This document shows, in pieces, positions 25,292 to 33,735 of a stretch of DNA of 64,000 nt (within the stretch, counting starts at the first letter, position 1; each line of letters starts with the position of its first letter). The DNA lies in NCBI GenBank assembly GCA_016930995.1, contig JAFGFQ010000009.1, positions 1-64,000 of the forward strand, in the 5' to 3' direction. Source of the stretch: Thermoplasmatota archaeon (GTDB lineage Archaea; Thermoplasmatota; E2; DHVEG-1). A program made the position numbers and the translations under genes. A model generated the notes under the pieces. That model was not told where the DNA came from and did no database searches. It saw only the letters and a program-made list of their open reading frames with translations.

Positions 25292-26878
25292 CTAGGCAGG
25301 TATCTTCTTCGATAAGTACACACCATCATCAACAAATCCTAATTTTCTGTAGTACGGTTTTACCCCTACTCCACTGAGAACAAACAAACGTTTTTTTCCG
25401 TACTGCTCAGAGCAAATGCGTTCTGCCTCAGAAACCAATTTTTTTCCGTATCCTCTATGTTGGTATGCCTCAGGGGTTCGCGAACCGATTGATGCTTCAC
25501 GACCAAGCACCTTTACCTCCCGGATAATCATGCATGGTTCCGTTTGAAGCTCGGGACGATGAGAAGCTACGACATCCCGTAATCGTAGATAGCCAACAAG
25601 GACGTCCTGCGTTGTATCCTCAAGAGACACGAACCATTCCTCGGCGTTACTTGCCTTATATTGACGATGAACACATATGAGAGAACCGTCGGTTACCATC
25701 TCTGTTTTTTGTAATGGTGTATGGCCGATTTCTCGACAACGAATACAGCGACAGGAGGTTTTCTGTTTCTGCATTTCTTTTTCAACATATTGACGTAGAT
25801 TACTCTTTTTTATCCCTGTGCAAATCTCTTGGGAGGGGATGTCCCGTTGTATTCGTTGAATACGTACCCATTCAGGGATGTCTTTTTTTATAAGAGCGAT
25901 GAGGTGAGACGCTTGTTCAGTCGAAAGCGGGGTATATTTCCCATTTTTCCAAAGATCGTACAGTTTAGTCCCTTTGGTAATTAATGTAGGATAAATTTTA
26001 ATCATATCTGGTTTGAAATGCTCATCAGCAAAGATGGTATGGAACGTTTCAAGGTCCTTTTTTTCGTTGCTTCCTGGTAATCCAGGCATCATATGATAAC
26101 AGACCTTTAACCCTGCGTCCTTGGCTATACGAGTCGCAGCGATTGAATCAGAAACCGTATGGCCCCGTTCCATTGTGGATAAAAGAGTATCATCGATGGT
26201 TTGGACACCCAATTCAACTCGGGTTGCTCCTAATGACAACGCATGGTCCGCATGCTGTAACCGAAACCAGTCAGGTCGTGTCTCAATCGTAAGGCCTATG
26301 CACCGTGATGGTGCCTTTTCGTTGTTCTCTTTCGCATGCTCTAAGGTGTGTGAACGCCGGGAATTCAAGGCATCATAGCATCGTTTGACAAACCATTGTT
26401 GGTAGGAGGGCAGTCGAGCAGTAAAGGTGCCTCCCATGATAATGAGATCAACCTTGTCAGTCACATGGCCGATTGCCTGCAGCTGTTCGACGCGGCTTTG
26501 TACCTGCAGGTAGGGGTCATAATTGTTGCATGAGGCACGCATCGCGGCAGGCTCAAAACCGGTATAACTCTGCGGTGTGTTCTGCATTGGTCCACCAGGG
26601 CAAGGCAGACACCTCCCGTGAGGACAGGCCGCTGGAGATGTCATGGCTGCGATGATTGCGACACCAGAAAGAGTACGGGTTGATTTTTTACGAAGTAGTG
26701 AAAATGCGACTCCGTTCTCTATTTGATCTGCAGGGAGCTTTGCTAGGATTTCGCTATCTCGGGGGATAGACCGTAGGTTGTATTTTTTGCAGAGTTGAAC
26801 CTTTCTTCTATGCAGTTCGTCTTTTGACTGGATTTTTTTAGAAAGAATCTGTTCAACAATGTCTTCGTGAAAAGGCAT
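25292..26878 (-). CDS. elp3: Elp3: tRNA U34 carboxymethyl-forming radical SAM/acetyltransferase
   Basis: 528 residues. The radical SAM cluster motif C-x4-C-x2-C is seen as CPHGRCLPC (C85, C90, C93), followed by TIETRPDW and GVQTIDD, typical of Elp3. The last 130 or so residues form the GNAT domain (EASIGSRTPEAYQHRGYGKK). Archaeal Elp3 alone forms the cm5U modification at wobble U34. It is full length. T/A-rich sequence at about 25270-25284 forms a plausible terminator. Confidence 0.94.
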   Translation of the reverse strand: MPFHEDIVEQILSKKIQSKDELHRRKVQLCKKYNLRSIPRDSEILAKLPADQIENGVAFSLLRKKSTRTLSGVAIIAAMTSPAACPHGRCLPCPGGPMQNTPQSYTGFEPAAMRASCNNYDPYLQVQSRVEQLQAIGHVTDKVDLIIMGGTFTARLPSYQQWFVKRCYDALNSRRSHTLEHAKENNEKAPSRCIGLTIETRPDWFRLQHADHALSLGATRVELGVQTIDDTLLSTMERGHTVSDSIAATRIAKDAGLKVCYHMMPGLPGSNEKKDLETFHTIFADEHFKPDMIKIYPTLITKGTKLYDLWKNGKYTPLSTEQASHLIALIKKDIPEWVRIQRIQRDIPSQEICTGIKKSNLRQYVEKEMQKQKTSCRCIRCREIGHTPLQKTEMVTDGSLICVHRQYKASNAEEWFVSLEDTTQDVLVGYLRLRDVVASHRPELQTEPCMIIREVKVLGREASIGSRTPEAYQHRGYGKKLVSEAERICSEQYGKKRLFVLSGVGVKPYYRKLGFVDDGVYLSKKIPA

Positions 26879-27003
26879 GCGGTGCTTGTATATTCCCTCT
26901 AGCTAAAAAGCCTTTGTTCCGAGTATTTATCAGTACAATCTGAAGAGAATGCATAAAGGATGGTTAACAGAGGATTCTGTTTATTTTGTACAGGTTGTGT
27001 CGT

Positions 27004-27750
27004 TTAATCAAATTTGAAAACACCAAGTATCTGATTCAGAGGGCTATACTGCAACACAAGGATTCCAGTACAATTCGAAAGCATGTCACCTGCGGTGACT
27101 TCCCCAGTGGGCAGCGGATCGCAACTGCCGGCTCCGATTTCATCAATATCCTCCCAGAGGACACCACTAGGAGCAACAGCAAGGACCATCAGGGTATTAT
27201 TCACGTCGTCTTGTTGAAATTGTACTGTTGGTGTTTGAGTTTGTTGGGACGGATCAATAAACCCAAGCAGAATGCCGATTTTGGTCCATCGAAGAACCCG
27301 AATACCCCAGGTCATCGTTCTCCAGAGAGTGAATTTTGATTGGAATGTTATAAACAACAACGTGCTTATCAGTAAACGTAAAACCCTATAGTTAAACACC
27401 CTCCAATACATTTTTTCAAGAAATGTCTGATTATCTGCTCTCGGCTGTGTTCCTTGGTTTTTTCCATCTAAAATATCTTGAACAAAGGGAGAGGTTTTTG
27501 AGAGATCCATCGTGTGTTCGATGTTCTTGACAATTCGTTCAAAGTTTTCAGAAAGCTCTGGGTAGTCTTTAGCGAGATTCTTGATAAAAATTACGAGTTC
27601 CTCACTCGTCATGGAATGTAACATCTCATAGGAGACATACGATGGTGACAGGTCTCTTTTAACAGTCTGAAATTCAACTGCGTGTGCAGCTGGGATAAGC
27701 ATGATTAACACAACAGCTATAATACTCCCTATACAATTCCTTCTCATCAT
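27004..27750 (-). CDS. Secreted or membrane-attached protein, unknown
   Basis: 248 residues. The signal peptide is IGSIIAVVLIMLIPAAHAV, then a helical region of about 100 residues with acidic and Leu-rich segments (SEELVIFIKNLAKDYPELSE). A hydrophobic stretch (RVLRLLISTLLFITF) and a C-terminal beta-rich part follow (PSGVLWEDIDEIGAGSCDPL, then GILVLQYSPL). Two Cys at the C-terminal end could form a disulphide. No known family is recognised. It is located 58 bp downstream of lhr. Confidence 0.55.
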   Translation of the reverse strand: MMRRNCIGSIIAVVLIMLIPAAHAVEFQTVKRDLSPSYVSYEMLHSMTSEELVIFIKNLAKDYPELSENFERIVKNIEHTMDLSKTSPFVQDILDGKNQGTQPRADNQTFLEKMYWRVFNYRVLRLLISTLLFITFQSKFTLWRTMTWGIRVLRWTKIGILLGFIDPSQQTQTPTVQFQQDDVNNTLMVLAVAPSGVLWEDIDEIGAGSCDPLPTGEVTAGDMLSNCTGILVLQYSPLNQILGVFKFD

Positions 27751-27808
27751 CTTCTTTTCACCAAATGTCTCATATTAATAGGTCTCATATAAATATTACT
27801 CCTCTCAT

Positions 27809-30664
27809 TTAAGTATCCCAAAAGCCACGTGTTTTCGCATATTGCAGCTCTGCTTGCAAGATGTCTCGTAAAAATTTTATCTCTTGTTCTTCGGATTTCA
27901 TCAGTTCGAGTTTGTTGTACCGACTGAGGATACGCGCGGCAGTATCCGGACCAATACCTCGTCCGACGAGTGTTAGGACGGCAAATCGCCCATAGGTGAG
28001 CACAAGGCTTGCATTTTTATGGAGGCGAGCTACTTCTTTGTTTTCCTCGGCAGTCCGATTCTTTTTGGAAAGGAGCGGGAGATATTTCTTATTGTATCGT
28101 CGAACAACTGCGATTTTTATTGCACCACACTTGGGACACTTCGGTTGGGGAGACACTCGCTCGGCTCTGGTATTCCATGCTTTATGACAGTTCGTACATA
28201 CCAGGGTGATATCGGCATCCTCCAATCGTTTCTTTAACGCCATCAGAATCGAGCGATCAGCACGTTGAGGGACCATGAGTCCACGGATGGTCTCAAATCC
28301 TGTCAAGGCAATCGGTGACAATCCTTGAATATGAATCATGATGTCGCCTCGCTGGATCTTCTGCAGGATCTGAACTGTATGGTCGATATCCATCCGTTCC
28401 CATAGGATTTTATCCAATGCCTCCTCATGGATCAATGAGAGTTCAAAAAGATTAAACAAACGTCTCATACCCACGGTCTTATAGTCAAAATCTTTCCGAA
28501 GCGCACCAAATTTCCGTGCGACGTGAATCAACTGCCAGCGAAGGTAGGTAGAATTTCGAAGAATCGTTTTCATCAGATACTCAAGTGTATCTGGTCGTGT
28601 GGTCAGAAGAATTTCTTTGATACGTTCAGCGGGAATACGACCGGGTAGTTCAAGATTTATTCGATAGGGATCGCTGTTAATCCCGACGCTTTCTCCAATG
28701 GATTGCGCCAGAACCGCAGAGATTAATCTGCCGAGTGTTTCGTTGACTTTTGTACCAAAACATGTGTTCAGCACCAGAGTTTTTTCTTCGACGTCTATGG
28801 TGATCGTCGTGTGGTCAGGGACTATGAATCCCTTTGTTTTTTGATCTGCTATATATTCAACCAACGTTTGGAGTGTTTCTTTTTTACAGAGGTACTGTGG
28901 CGCTTCCTTGTTCTCTGAAATATACCTTCGGAGCATCCCTACCTCTTGGGCGACTTCGAAGGGTACTGGGATATCTTCCCCAGCCCAAGAAGGAATCGTT
29001 CCGATTTCCTTAATCGGGGAGACTAACAGCTCAGTATCCTCTCTTTTCACTATCATCCAAGGCCGTCCTCGAAGGATGAACTTTTCTCCCTCGAATCCTG
29101 AGCTAAGGACAAAACTCTCATCAAGAGTACCGATTGATTTCCTTGTGCTGATATCTATCACGGGATAGGTTTTTTCATCAGGAATCATCGAGATGTTTTC
29201 GAGGAAATAATGCCGCGTATTGGTACGTTTTACAAGGAATAATTCATTCTGTTCGTCTTCCAACCAAATCGACCGTTGGTCTTTTAGTTGAGAAAGCACC
29301 GAGTTAAAAAGTGTCTGTGACAGAGTCGAAAAGGGGTATGATCGTGTAATAATCTCATAGGCTTTTTCTGCGGAGATTCGACCATGTTCCAGTGTAAGAG
29401 ATATGATTTGATTTGAGAGCACCGAGAGAGGATTTTGTCGGACATAGAATTTTTCAAGGTCTCCTGAAAGCGCTCGCCGGGCGATGACTAAACTTTCAGA
29501 AAGGTCTTCAGGGTTCGTTGCAAGAATCATTCCTTTTGATACTTGCCCAACCCGGTGCCCTGAACGGCCAACACGTTGAACAATCCGAGTGACTTCCCGT
29601 GGCGAGTTGTACTGAATCACAAAATCCGTGTCACCGACATCGATTCCAAGCTCAAGGGAGGAAGTACATACCAATGATTTCAAGGTGCCGTTTTTAAAGT
29701 CATTTTCTGCTTCAATACGCGCATGTTTTGACAGTGACCCATGATGCACACCAATGCGTTGATTCTCCTGCCAGAGATGGAATCGTGATGCCAGGATTTC
29801 CGCACCGTCTCGTGTATTGATAAATAAAAGTGTCGAGGTATGTTCATCAATGAGTTCTTTACATCTTCTCAATAATGCAACAGAGATTGGCTCAATGGAC
29901 AGCCGATGTGCAAGAGGATAATCTTCGCTGTGTACAAACGGCAGTTCAACGGTGATGTCGATATGTTTTGTGACATCAATTTCAAGAATATCGACAGGAC
30001 GGAATAGTGTGTTGTCTCTCCCACCAAGATAGCGTGCCACCTCGCTGGGTAAACCGACTGTAGCGGAAAGACCGATACGCTGAAACTCATGACCTTCCTG
30101 CCGTGTGATTTCACATAATCGTTCCAAACCAACTGTAAGCTGTGCACCACGTTCATCACCCGCGAGTTCATGAACCTCATCAATGACGACCCAACGAACA
30201 TGACCAAGGTGCCTGCGGATCCGTTTCCCGGTAAAAAGAATCTGTAAGGTCTCTGGAGTCGTAATCAACATATCGGGTGGCACTTGGGCTTGCCTCGCAC
30301 GCTCACTTGAGGAAGTATCCCCATGACGGACTGCTACGGAGATGCCCAGGTGTTTTCCCCAGTCGAATGTGCGACGCAGCATATCTCTGTTCAGCGCACG
30401 AAGTGGCGTGATATACAGAATCGATATTCCTTTCGTGCTGGCATCGGATGGTGGTTCTTCTCTGCATAAGTAGTTATGAAAGATAGGAAGCAATGCTGAT
30501 TCTGTTTTCCCCAATCCGGTCGGTGCGATTAAGAGCACATGATGACCATCAAGGATTGAGGGAATTGCTTTCTGCTGTGGTTCTGTTGGCTGCGTAATAT
30601 TGTTAGCCAAAAGGAGTTCTTGGAGACGATGATCAAGAAGCTCAAAAACTGATTTCATAGACAA
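27809..30664 (-). CDS. lhr: Lhr-family ATP-dependent helicase
   Basis: 951 residues. Superfamily 2 motifs appear in order: Walker A LLIAPTGLGKTESALLP, motif Ib TPLRAL and TPE, DEVH box WVVIDEVHELAGDERG, motif III SATVG, then FINTRDGAE, SLELGIDVGD and QRVGRSGHR. A winged-helix and Lhr-specific domain follow, with a zinc ribbon near the C-terminus (CTNCHKAW...CPKCGA). Archaeal Lhr unwinds DNA and DNA/RNA hybrids 3'-5' in repair. It is full length with no unusual residues. Confidence 0.93.
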   Translation of the reverse strand: MSMKSVFELLDHRLQELLLANNITQPTEPQQKAIPSILDGHHVLLIAPTGLGKTESALLPIFHNYLCREEPPSDASTKGISILYITPLRALNRDMLRRTFDWGKHLGISVAVRHGDTSSSERARQAQVPPDMLITTPETLQILFTGKRIRRHLGHVRWVVIDEVHELAGDERGAQLTVGLERLCEITRQEGHEFQRIGLSATVGLPSEVARYLGGRDNTLFRPVDILEIDVTKHIDITVELPFVHSEDYPLAHRLSIEPISVALLRRCKELIDEHTSTLLFINTRDGAEILASRFHLWQENQRIGVHHGSLSKHARIEAENDFKNGTLKSLVCTSSLELGIDVGDTDFVIQYNSPREVTRIVQRVGRSGHRVGQVSKGMILATNPEDLSESLVIARRALSGDLEKFYVRQNPLSVLSNQIISLTLEHGRISAEKAYEIITRSYPFSTLSQTLFNSVLSQLKDQRSIWLEDEQNELFLVKRTNTRHYFLENISMIPDEKTYPVIDISTRKSIGTLDESFVLSSGFEGEKFILRGRPWMIVKREDTELLVSPIKEIGTIPSWAGEDIPVPFEVAQEVGMLRRYISENKEAPQYLCKKETLQTLVEYIADQKTKGFIVPDHTTITIDVEEKTLVLNTCFGTKVNETLGRLISAVLAQSIGESVGINSDPYRINLELPGRIPAERIKEILLTTRPDTLEYLMKTILRNSTYLRWQLIHVARKFGALRKDFDYKTVGMRRLFNLFELSLIHEEALDKILWERMDIDHTVQILQKIQRGDIMIHIQGLSPIALTGFETIRGLMVPQRADRSILMALKKRLEDADITLVCTNCHKAWNTRAERVSPQPKCPKCGAIKIAVVRRYNKKYLPLLSKKNRTAEENKEVARLHKNASLVLTYGRFAVLTLVGRGIGPDTAARILSRYNKLELMKSEEQEIKFLRDILQAELQYAKTRGFWDT

Positions 30665-30756
30665 GGGTGCATTCTCATCATCTATTTAGTATTTTCTCCG
30701 AACAATCAGAGAAAATTCAGAACCAGTGCAGAGAGGGCAAGTATGGTTTTATAAGA

Positions 30757-31074
30757 TTATTTCTCGGTTTTTTTCATCGCGATACAAATTTCAATTGAGG
30801 AGACATTCGATTTCCGACCATCTTCGTTGGTGACGACCTCAGTGCCGATGTCGATATGTTTTATCTCAGCATTTGTTAAAAATCGGTTGTGTGTTATTTC
30901 TGCTGCGTCAACCGCCCTACTTATTGCGTTTCCTCTCGCTTTCAGTACCACCTCGGTGAAATTCCCTGAGTTTAAGACAGCCATGATGGCGGTTACATAA
31001 TTCATCGGTGGCTTGTTCCCGACATAGATGATATTGCTGTCGGCATCGATTTTCTTTTTCTCATCCTTTGTCAT
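30757..31074 (-). CDS. albA: DNA/RNA-binding protein Alba
   Basis: 105 residues with an acidic and Lys-rich N-terminal extension, then [20 protein letters not shown] and [18 protein letters not shown], which carries the nucleic-acid-binding loop residues of Alba. It is an abundant chromatin and RNA-binding protein acting as a dimer. A minus-strand TATA-like element at about 31141-31150 lies some 70 bp upstream of the ATG. Confidence 0.94.
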   Translation of the reverse strand: MTKDEKKKIDADSNIIYVGNKPPMNYVTAIMAVLNSGNFTEVVLKARGNAISRAVDAAEITHNRFLTNAEIKHIDIGTEVVTNEDGRKSNVSSIEICIAMKKTEK

Positions 31075-31193
31075 ACCAAATCTGACTCCCCAGAAAAATG
31101 GTGTCCTTCTTTATTCTTACGCAAATGAAAATTCATTTCTCTTTTATAAAGTTTTGTTTTTTTTAGCATGTCTCCTTATGGTAATCCGTTTGA

Positions 31194-31481
31194 TTATCCG
31201 TAATAATGGCCGCTTGGTTCTTTGTTTTCATCTCTGCCTTCATGCTGTTTAACGTCGAGAACGTCAATGGCAAGAATCGCATGTAACGGGACAATACGTA
31301 GTTTTTCTCCAAGTTCCTTCCCCTCGATACAGAGTTCGATAACAAGACCTGCTTCTTCGATGCCTATGGTAGCATATCCTCTGAAGATACCTTCCGTTTC
31401 CAAGGAACTATCACGTCCCCCGATGGAGATGATCTTATAGCGTAACCCCTCGATGAGTTTCCAGTCTTCCTTTTTTTCCAT
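31194..31481 (-). CDS. Small conserved-looking protein, possibly beta-barrel
   Basis: 95 residues, mostly predicted strands with regular hydrophobic alternation (YKIISIGGRD, GIFRGYATIGIEEAGLVIEL, LRIVPLHAILAIDVLD), resembling a small Sm-like or PRC-like barrel. A short charged His-rich tail follows (KQHEGRDENKEPSGHYYG). It is 4 bp downstream of a winged-helix regulator gene and surely co-transcribed with it. It may be a ligand-binding or partner subunit for that regulator, which is inference. Confidence 0.55.
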   Translation of the reverse strand: MEKKEDWKLIEGLRYKIISIGGRDSSLETEGIFRGYATIGIEEAGLVIELCIEGKELGEKLRIVPLHAILAIDVLDVKQHEGRDENKEPSGHYYG

Positions 31482-31485
31482 GATG

Positions 31486-31923
31486 TCACTTCCTTTTCAT
31501 TTCGATAAGTCGTTGAAGATGCTCGACGGTCTTGCTGTAATTCTCAACTGCTACTTTAATGTGCGCTTCGACAAAATTCCATGCTTTTTCAAAGTTACCA
31601 TATCGTAATCGATACGCTTTTTTCTGTTGCTTGGAGACCTCATCAAACACGGATACCTCTTCAAGGATATCAAATCCCTTCAGTTTGTTTAAATGTCGAT
31701 AGACCGTTGGTCGTGAGGTTTTCAGTGTAGCTGCGATATCATCGACAAACCATGCTTTTGTTGGATGTTTCAGGAAAAAATCTGCAAATATTTTATAGGG
31801 GATGACGGGATCGGAACCTTTTGAGAGGTATCCTATTTGCTCAAAGAATTGTTTTGCAGCAGTGTCAAAATCCTCTTCACCAGTGAGTGGCGTGTTACTG
31901 ACAATTTGCATTTCGAATGGCAT
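31486..31923 (-). CDS. Winged helix-turn-helix transcription regulator
   Basis: 145 residues. The HTH is seen at FVDDIAATLKTSRPTVYRHL, with the wing in LEEVSVFDEVSKQQKKAYRL, and a C-terminal amphipathic helix (VEAHIKVAVENYSKTVEHLQ) for dimerisation, in the ArsR/TrmB style. No metal-binding Cys is evident. It forms a two-gene operon with the 95-residue protein downstream and sits between alba and glnA. The target is unknown; glnA is the nearest upstream gene. Confidence 0.75.
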   Translation of the reverse strand: MPFEMQIVSNTPLTGEEDFDTAAKQFFEQIGYLSKGSDPVIPYKIFADFFLKHPTKAWFVDDIAATLKTSRPTVYRHLNKLKGFDILEEVSVFDEVSKQQKKAYRLRYGNFEKAWNFVEAHIKVAVENYSKTVEHLQRLIEMKRK

Positions 31924-32023
31924 AGGGTCTACCTTTGATACCCGACATACATTCTCTGAATAATAATATTTCCTTTACTCCGATAAGGAAAGAAAATGAT
32001 TTTGTTTTGTACTAACCGTTATT

Positions 32024-33373
32024 CTATAGAATGGGGAGGTAGTTTTCCACTTCCCACTTTGTGACTTGGAGTTTGTAGAGGTCCCATTCTTTTCGTTTCA
32101 CGTGCAGGAGATTCTCAAAGATATGATCCCCTAAGGTTTCTCGTACCAATTCGCTTTTACTCATCAGCGCGAGTGCATGACCTAGACTGTCTGGGAGTTG
32201 TTCGATGCCGTACTGCCGACGTTCTGCTTCGGACAACGCATAGATGTTCTTTTCAACAGGTGCTGGGGCTTCAAGTCTTTCTTCGACCCCCCTTAACCCA
32301 GCAGCAAGCATGAGTGAAAACGCAAGATACGGGTTACAGGCGACATCAGGATTTCGTAACTCGCAACGCGCACTAGTCCCCCGCTTTGATGGAATCCGTA
32401 TAAGCGCGCTGCGGTTCCTGTTCGCCCAGGCAATATAGGTTGGCGCCTCATACCCAGGGACGAGTCGTTTGTACGAATTCACGGTCTGATTCAACACACC
32501 AGAGAGCTCCTTGATATATTTCAAGAGTCCGGCGATAAACTGATAGGCCACAGGACTTAACCCGTTGGTATCATTCGGATCAGAGAAGGCATTTGAACCC
32601 TCAAGTGTGAAGAGTGATTGATGTGTATGCATACCCGAACCACATTGGCCATAGAGTGGCTTAGGCATGAATGAGGCATGTAAATTATGTTTCGTGGCAA
32701 TCACTTTCGTAATATATTTCAGTGTAATGACACGATCAGCAGTCGTGATGGCATCTGCATAATTAAAATTAATTTCTTGTTGACCCGCAGCACATTCATG
32801 ATGCGCTGTGTACGGCTGGATTCCAACTTGTTCTAAGGCTAAGGAGATATCAGCTCGAACACCTTCCGCAAGATCCCGGTGGGATAAATCAAAATACCCT
32901 GCCGTGTCATTGGGCATAACTGTTGATTTCTCACCGTCTTTTTTAAATAAAAAGAACTCACATTCAGGTCCCGTATTGTAAACATAACCGAGTTTGGCTG
33001 CCTTCTGCATCATCTTTTCCAGGATGTATTTTACATCACCTTCGAATCGCATGCCGTTTGGTTCGTAGATGTCACAGTTAAGTTTCGCAGTTTTTCTGGC
33101 TTCAACAAGTTCTGGAAGAATCACAAAGCTTGCGGGGTCGGGTTTCGCAATTTTATCTGATTCCTCAATGGTTGCATACCCGGCTATGGAAGAAGCATCA
33201 AAAGGTACACCATCATCTAATGCAGATTCTAACACGTTTACAGGAATAACAATGTTTTTTGGCATCCCAAGAATGTCGATAAATTGCAATCGGACAAAAA
33301 GGACTTTTTGATCGCGAACGGTTGACAAAATCGATTCCTTGTTCCATGATTGCATAATATACGAACTCAACAC
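32024..33373 (-). CDS. glnA: Glutamine synthetase, type I
   Basis: 449 residues from GTG, with TTG one codon in and ATG six codons in as alternatives; GGTGAGG lies just upstream of the GTG/TTG pair. Beta-grasp segment DDGVPFDASSIAGY, active-site GPECEFFLF, AGQQEINF, MHTHQSLF, and RIPSKRGTSARCELRNPD are all GSI signatures. It condenses glutamate and ammonia with ATP to glutamine. It lies in the nitrogen block with two GDHs and Nfn. A minus-strand TATA-like element is at about 33431-33441. Confidence 0.95.
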   Translation of the reverse strand: MLSSYIMQSWNKESILSTVRDQKVLFVRLQFIDILGMPKNIVIPVNVLESALDDGVPFDASSIAGYATIEESDKIAKPDPASFVILPELVEARKTAKLNCDIYEPNGMRFEGDVKYILEKMMQKAAKLGYVYNTGPECEFFLFKKDGEKSTVMPNDTAGYFDLSHRDLAEGVRADISLALEQVGIQPYTAHHECAAGQQEINFNYADAITTADRVITLKYITKVIATKHNLHASFMPKPLYGQCGSGMHTHQSLFTLEGSNAFSDPNDTNGLSPVAYQFIAGLLKYIKELSGVLNQTVNSYKRLVPGYEAPTYIAWANRNRSALIRIPSKRGTSARCELRNPDVACNPYLAFSLMLAAGLRGVEERLEAPAPVEKNIYALSEAERRQYGIEQLPDSLGHALALMSKSELVRETLGDHIFENLLHVKRKEWDLYKLQVTKWEVENYLPIL

Positions 33374-33735
33374 ATCCTCACCTCAACATTCCTATTCTTG
33401 TCAACAAAAATAGTTCATTTTTGTCGCTGGGTCTATATAAATGAAGTATATTAATAGCTTATCGGAAATGACACAGACGAAGCCAAAAAAGTGTTTTATC
33501 TTAAGCATCCCAGGGGTTCGAACATCCCAATAAATCCCATATAAAAAAAACATTAATCTTTATAGAATTTATCGTCATTATTATTCATAGAAAACCTGAG
33601 GAATTGAAAAAGAGGGAAATCCCTTTTTTATGATGAAATATTTAAAATTAACACGCCGGTAGATTTAATTATAGGATATACATTAATTAATGATATATTA
33701 TTGTAGAAAGTAAATAGAATCGAAGGGGGTAAAAC
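33374..33735. other. Intergenic region with divergent promoters, no gene seen
   Basis: AT-rich spacer between glnA (minus) and the subtilase (plus). It holds the glnA TATA-like element and, near 33670-33705, TATA-rich sequence for the protease. GGGGTTCGAACATCCC at about 33513-33528 resembles a tRNA T arm but the rest of a tRNA cannot be folded around it. Confidence 0.5.

Noticed and set aside
33501..33540. tRNA T-arm-like sequence GGGGTTCGAACATCCC
   Set aside because: The T stem does not pair in register and no acceptor, D or anticodon arm can be placed around it; at most a degraded remnant.
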